Shown here piece by piece: positions 60,168-64,000 of a DNA stretch of 64,000 bases. The position numbers were made by a program, and so were the translations under genes. The number at the start of each line of letters is the position of its first letter. Position 1 is the first letter of the stretch. The stretch is from the NCBI RefSeq assembly GCF_024599795.1, contig NZ_CP102246.1, positions 1,364,001-1,428,000 of the forward strand. The letters run 5' to 3'. This stretch comes from Enterobacter cloacae complex sp. R_G8 (GTDB lineage Bacteria; Pseudomonadota; Gammaproteobacteria; Enterobacterales; Enterobacteriaceae). The notes under the pieces are model-generated. The model ran no database searches, was not told the origin of the DNA, and saw only the letters and a list, made by a program, of their open reading frames with translations.

Positions 60168-61493
60168 CTCTTCAGTTTTCGTTTCTGACGCTGCAGCGCT
60201 TGGCTTGCGACGTTTACCAATGTTTTTGGTATCGCGGTGACGCTGCTTCACGCGCGGCTTCTCTTTTTCTTTCTCTTTTCTCTCCGCCCGTTTCGCGAGC
60301 GCTTTCTTGGACGGTTTGCCCGTCATTTTTTCACTCGGTGCACGCGTGGTCGGACGCAGTCCATCAATGACGCGCGCTTTCAGCGGCTCGTCGACATAGC
60401 GGCCAATTTTCTGCAACAGCAGGTAGTCATGTGCTTCGACCAGAGAAATGGCAATACCCTTGCGGCCTGCACGACCGGTACGGCCAATGCGGTGCAGATA
60501 GGTATCTCCGCTGCGAGGCATATCGAAGTTGATCACATGGCTCACGTCCGGGATGTCGATCCCGCGCGCGGCAACGTCTGTTGCGACCAGCACGTTAACG
60601 CGGCCATCGGTCAGACGCTTAATGCCTTCGGTACGTTTCACCTGCGCCATCTCACCTTCGAGATAGCAATTGTTGATCCCGGCATTACGCAGCATTTCAG
60701 CCAGCTCATGCACACGCTCACGCTTACGCACAAACACGATGGTGCGGGTGGCGTCTTCCTGCTTAAGCAGGTGTTTCAGCAACTCAACCTTGTGCTCAAG
60801 ATTATCTGCGCGGTAATACCACTGGTGGATCTTCTTGCGCTCACGGGTAGATGGCGTTGCTGACACTTCCACCGGATCTTCCAGCAGACGCTCTGCAAAG
60901 TCTTTGATCGCATCCCCTTCGAGGGTGGCTGAGAACAGCATTGTCTGGTTACGCCAGCGCGTTTCACCGGCGATATGTTCGATATCCTGCGCGAAGCCCA
61001 TGTCCAGCATACGGTCGGCTTCGTCCAGAATCAGGGTTTCTACCGCACGGCAGTCAAAGTTCTCTTCTTTAATGTACTGCAGCAAACGGCCCGTCGTTGC
61101 AACGACGATGTCCTGGTTTTCGCTGAACACTTCGGCGTGGTTCATATACGCAACGCCGCCGGTGATCGTAGCGATATCCAGATGGGTATTCGCTGCCAGC
61201 TCGCGTGCGTGATCGGCAACCTGCATTGCCAGTTCACGGGTAGGCGTCAGGATCAAAATACGCGGCGGGCCTGATTTTTTACGTGGAAAATCGAGCAGAT
61301 GCTGCAACACAGGCAGCAAGTAGGCTGCTGTCTTCCCCGTGCCGGTTGGCGCAGAACCGAGCACATCGCGGCCCTCAAGCGCAGGCGGAATGGCCGCTGC
61401 CTGAATGGCGGTCGGGCGTGTAAAGCCTTTGCTCTCAAGTGCATTGAGCAGGCTTTCATCGAGTTCAAGTTCGGAAAAAGTCGTTACAGTCAT
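60165..61493 (-). CDS. srmB: SrmB, DEAD-box RNA helicase for 50S assembly
   Basis: 442 residues. Helicase motifs [18 protein letters not shown] (residues about 157-160), S-A-T, R-G-I-D-I-P-D and [11 protein letters not shown]; basic C-terminal tail. Acts early in 50S assembly with uL4 and uL24. Divergent from trmN6. Confidence 0.96.
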   Translation of the reverse strand: MTVTTFSELELDESLLNALESKGFTRPTAIQAAAIPPALEGRDVLGSAPTGTGKTAAYLLPVLQHLLDFPRKKSGPPRILILTPTRELAMQVADHARELAANTHLDIATITGGVAYMNHAEVFSENQDIVVATTGRLLQYIKEENFDCRAVETLILDEADRMLDMGFAQDIEHIAGETRWRNQTMLFSATLEGDAIKDFAERLLEDPVEVSATPSTRERKKIHQWYYRADNLEHKVELLKHLLKQEDATRTIVFVRKRERVHELAEMLRNAGINNCYLEGEMAQVKRTEGIKRLTDGRVNVLVATDVAARGIDIPDVSHVINFDMPRSGDTYLHRIGRTGRAGRKGIAISLVEAHDYLLLQKIGRYVDEPLKARVIDGLRPTTRAPSEKMTGKPSKKALAKRAERKEKEKEKPRVKQRHRDTKNIGKRRKPSAAASETKTEE

Positions 61494-61625
61494 GTTCTAC
61501 CTCTGTGTGGGGCGCTGATTATAGACGTTACGGCTGTAATCTTCATCTGTTTGTATGGATATCGCTTTTCGGCCACTTCGCTTTCCCCTATGCTACTCCA
61601 GTTTCACTTAGAAGGTTGCCCTGAC

Positions 61626-62363
61626 ATGTCTCAACTCAAAGCGCAGTTGCGCCGCGATGGTTTTACGTTTAAACAGTTTTTTGTCGCTCACGATCGCTGT
61701 GCAATGAAAGTCGGTACAGACGGTATTCTACTGGGAGCGTGGGCGCCTGTCGCAGGGGTAAAGCGTATTCTGGATATTGGTACCGGCAGTGGGCTGCTGG
61801 CACTGATGCTGGCGCAGCGCACGGAAGAGCCTGTCACGATTGATGCGGTTGAACTGGATGCGCAGGCCGCAGGGCAGGCGAGTGAAAATGCCCGCGAATC
61901 CCCATGGGCAAGCCGGATAAAGGTTGAATGCGCAGACGTGCTGGCCTGGGCACCAGAGCAAACGGCGCGTTACGACTTGATCGTCAGTAATCCTCCCTAC
62001 TACGCACCCGGTGTGGAGTGTGGTACGCCTGAGCGAGAACAGGCTCGCTATACCGGTTCGCTCGATCATAAAGCACTGCTGACCAGCGCGGCGGAGTTGA
62101 TCTCAGAGGAAGGCTTCTTCTGCGTGGTGCTTCCCGAAAGTACCGGCAATACCTTTATTGATATTGCCCGCGAGATAGGCTGGAACTTACGACTGCGTAC
62201 CGATATCTCGGATACGGAAGGGCGTTTGCCGCACAGGGTACTGCTGGCGCTCTCGCCAAAAGAGGGGGAATGCTTTAACGACAGGATGGTTATCCGTGGG
62301 CCAGACCAGCGTTACTCCGACGATTACACTGCCCTGACCCAGGCGTTTTATCTGTTTATGTGA
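61626..62363 (+). CDS. trmN6: TrmN6 (YfiC), tRNA1(Val) (adenine37-N6)-methyltransferase
   Basis: 245 residues from ATG 61626; longer frames run antisense through srmB and are not used. SAM motif [12 protein letters not shown] and catalytic N-P-P-Y-Y. It methylates A37 of tRNA-Val1. Its last 16 bases overlap the 3' end of nadB. Confidence 0.94.
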   Translation: MSQLKAQLRRDGFTFKQFFVAHDRCAMKVGTDGILLGAWAPVAGVKRILDIGTGSGLLALMLAQRTEEPVTIDAVELDAQAAGQASENARESPWASRIKVECADVLAWAPEQTARYDLIVSNPPYYAPGVECGTPEREQARYTGSLDHKALLTSAAELISEEGFFCVVLPESTGNTFIDIAREIGWNLRLRTDISDTEGRLPHRVLLALSPKEGECFNDRMVIRGPDQRYSDDYTALTQAFYLFM

Positions 62364-63967
62364 CGCTGCGGGGAGAGTATCGACGGACCGGATTCCGGCA
62401 ACGGATCAGGATAGTCCAGAGTATAGTGTAAGCCCCGGCTCTCTTTACGCATCATCGCGCAGCGAACGATCAACTCGGCAACCTGCACCAGATTCCGCAG
62501 CTCCAGCAGATTGTTGGAGACGCGGAAGTTGGCATAATACTCATCAATTTCCTGCTGCAGCATTGTGATACGGCGTAGAGCACGCTCAAGACGTTTCGTT
62601 GTGCGTACAATGCCAACGTAGTCCCACATAAATAGCCGAAGCTCATGCCAGTTATGCTGGATAACAACCAGCTCATCCGGGTTTTCCACGCGGCTCTCGT
62701 CCCAGGCCGGTAAGTGCTCAGCCTGGCGGGCATACGGCATGCGTTTAGTGATATCCACCGCTGCAGACCAGCCATAAACCAGACACTCCAGCAATGAGTT
62801 GGACGCCATGCGGTTCGCGCCATGCAGACCGGTATAGCTCACCTCGCCAATGGCATACAAACCATCCACATCCGTACGGCCATGATCGTCAACCATGACG
62901 CCACCGCAGGTATAGTGAGCGGCTGGCACAATCGGTACCGGCTCACGCGTCAAATCAATCCCCAGGCTGAGCAGCTTTTCATAAATCATCGGGAAATGCT
63001 GACGAATAAACTCAGCCGGTTTGTGGCTGATATCCAGATACATGCAATCTACGCCAAGGCGTTTCATCTCGTGATCGATAGCGCGGGCGACAATATCACG
63101 TGGCGCGAGCTCGCCTCTCGGGTCAAAGTCCGGCATAAAACGTGAGCCGTCCGGGCGCTTCAGATACGCGCCTTCACCGCGCAGGGCTTCTGTCAGCAGG
63201 AAGTTGCGCGCCTGAGGATGGAAAAGGGCGGTCGGGTGAAACTGGTTGAACTCAAGGTTGGCGACACGACAGCCGGCGCGCCAGGCCATGGCGATACCAT
63301 CACCGGAGGCGATGTCCGGGTTGGTGGTGTACTGATACACTTTGGAGGCGCCACCTGTGGCCAGCACCACGGCTTTTGCCTGGCAGGTTTCCACCTTCTC
63401 TTTATTACGATTCCAGACCCAGGCCCCCACCACGCGGCGTGTGCCAGGCAGGCCAATCTTGTCGGAAATAATCAGGTCAACGGCATTACTGCGTTCAAGC
63501 ACCCGAATATTAGGATGGCTGAGCGCTTTACTGACCAGCGTCGTTTCCACCGCTTTCCCGGTGGCATCCGCAGCGTGCAGGATCCGGCGATGACTGTGTC
63601 CGCCTTCCCGGGTCAGGTGATAGATCTCTTCACCGTTTGGCTGAACCTGAGTATCAAACAGTACGCCCTGGTCAATAAGCCACTGAACGCAGTGACGTGC
63701 ATTGCTGGCGACGAATTCCGCAGCATGTTCATCCACAATCCCCGCCCCGGCAACCAACGTGTCTTCAACATGTGACGCAATGCTGTCCGTTTCATCAAAC
63801 ACGGCGGCGATCCCGCCCTGGGCATAAAATGTGGAACCTTCACTCATCGGCCCTTTACTCAGAACAATTACGTTCTGGTGCTCAGCCAGACGCAGCGCCA
63901 GCGAGAGACCCGCAGCGCCGCTGCCGATGATCAGTACATCACAATGAAGTTCAGGTGTTGTATTCAT
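62348..63967 (-). CDS. nadB: NadB, L-aspartate oxidase
   Basis: 539 residues. FAD site [10 protein letters not shown] near 14-23; succinate-dehydrogenase-like fold with [16 protein letters not shown] and H-P-T-A. It oxidises aspartate to iminoaspartate for quinolinate and NAD synthesis. A NadR box lies upstream. Confidence 0.97.
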   Translation of the reverse strand: MNTTPELHCDVLIIGSGAAGLSLALRLAEHQNVIVLSKGPMSEGSTFYAQGGIAAVFDETDSIASHVEDTLVAGAGIVDEHAAEFVASNARHCVQWLIDQGVLFDTQVQPNGEEIYHLTREGGHSHRRILHAADATGKAVETTLVSKALSHPNIRVLERSNAVDLIISDKIGLPGTRRVVGAWVWNRNKEKVETCQAKAVVLATGGASKVYQYTTNPDIASGDGIAMAWRAGCRVANLEFNQFHPTALFHPQARNFLLTEALRGEGAYLKRPDGSRFMPDFDPRGELAPRDIVARAIDHEMKRLGVDCMYLDISHKPAEFIRQHFPMIYEKLLSLGIDLTREPVPIVPAAHYTCGGVMVDDHGRTDVDGLYAIGEVSYTGLHGANRMASNSLLECLVYGWSAAVDITKRMPYARQAEHLPAWDESRVENPDELVVIQHNWHELRLFMWDYVGIVRTTKRLERALRRITMLQQEIDEYYANFRVSNNLLELRNLVQVAELIVRCAMMRKESRGLHYTLDYPDPLPESGPSILSPQRHINR

Positions 63968-63973
63968 TATTCT

Positions 63974-63991
63974 TGTTTAATTTACTAAACA
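63974..63991 (-). promoter_or_regulatory. NadR operator of nadB
   Basis: TGTTTA-N6-TAAACA, the perfect NadR palindrome, seven bases upstream of the nadB ATG; NadR represses nadB when NAD is plentiful. Confidence 0.88.
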
Positions 63992-64000
63992 GTGTCTGGG

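Noticed and set aside
61299..61625. N-terminal extension of trmN6
   Set aside because: It runs antisense through srmB; the known protein begins at M-S-Q-L-K at 61626.

Overview
This window looks like part of an enterobacterial chromosome, most likely Enterobacter (E. cloacae complex). Gene order matches the E. coli and Salmonella bapA/ssrA-smpB to nadB region almost gene for gene. The 16S rRNA hypervariable stretches (around 45215 and 45600) look Enterobacter-like, and proteins such as ClpB, AroF, TyrA, Ffh, NadK and PatZ follow their E. coli counterparts along their whole length. No database search was run, so genus is an inference.

Left edge (1-6600): the 5' part of a giant BapA-type Ig-repeat biofilm adhesin (minus strand), a 760-bp AT-rich intergenic region, then an accessory cluster: a secreted TPR protein, an ECF-type sigma factor with a translationally coupled anti-sigma factor, a convergent YceI-like periplasmic protein, a periplasmic protein with LEA-like 11-residue repeats, and two very small candidate ORFs.

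Composite island at the 3' end of ssrA (about 6700-17800): a P4-like integrase sits directly behind tmRNA. The interval carries two sets of putative toxin and membrane-immunity genes (one toxin frameshifted, the other a DUF4225-type protein tail-to-tail with its immunity candidate), a nucleotidyltransferase, a PEP-mutase/isocitrate-lyase-like gene overlapping ada, a fragment resembling P2-type prophage DNA, and a two-gene AT-rich operon (soluble protein plus four-helix membrane protein) that is the best candidate for an undescribed anti-phage or toxin system. Three direct copies of the ssrA-terminator region (about 6700, 11620 and 17720) appear to delimit modules, so the island probably grew by successive insertions behind ssrA.

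Core backbone (17800-44765): ssrA-smpB (trans-translation), ratA-ratB, bamE, recN (LexA boxes), nadK, grpE (sigma-32 promoter), a CorC-like protein, ypjD, ffh, the rpsP-rimM-trmD-rplS operon, a His/Met-rich DUF2946-PepSY membrane pair, the yfiR-dgcN-yfiB cyclic-di-GMP module, yfiL, aroF-tyrA (TyrR boxes), an SMP-30 protein, pheA with its pheL leader and attenuator, raiA, bamD, rluD-pgeF and clpB (sigma-32 promoter).

Right part (44765-64000): a complete rRNA operon (16S, tRNA-Glu, 23S, 5S) in the position of E. coli rrnG, then kgtP, yfiM, pssA, the protein acetyltransferase pat/patZ, tapT, trxC, the SpoU methyltransferase yfiF, ung, grcA with tandem FNR sites, srmB, trmN6 and nadB with a NadR box at the window edge.
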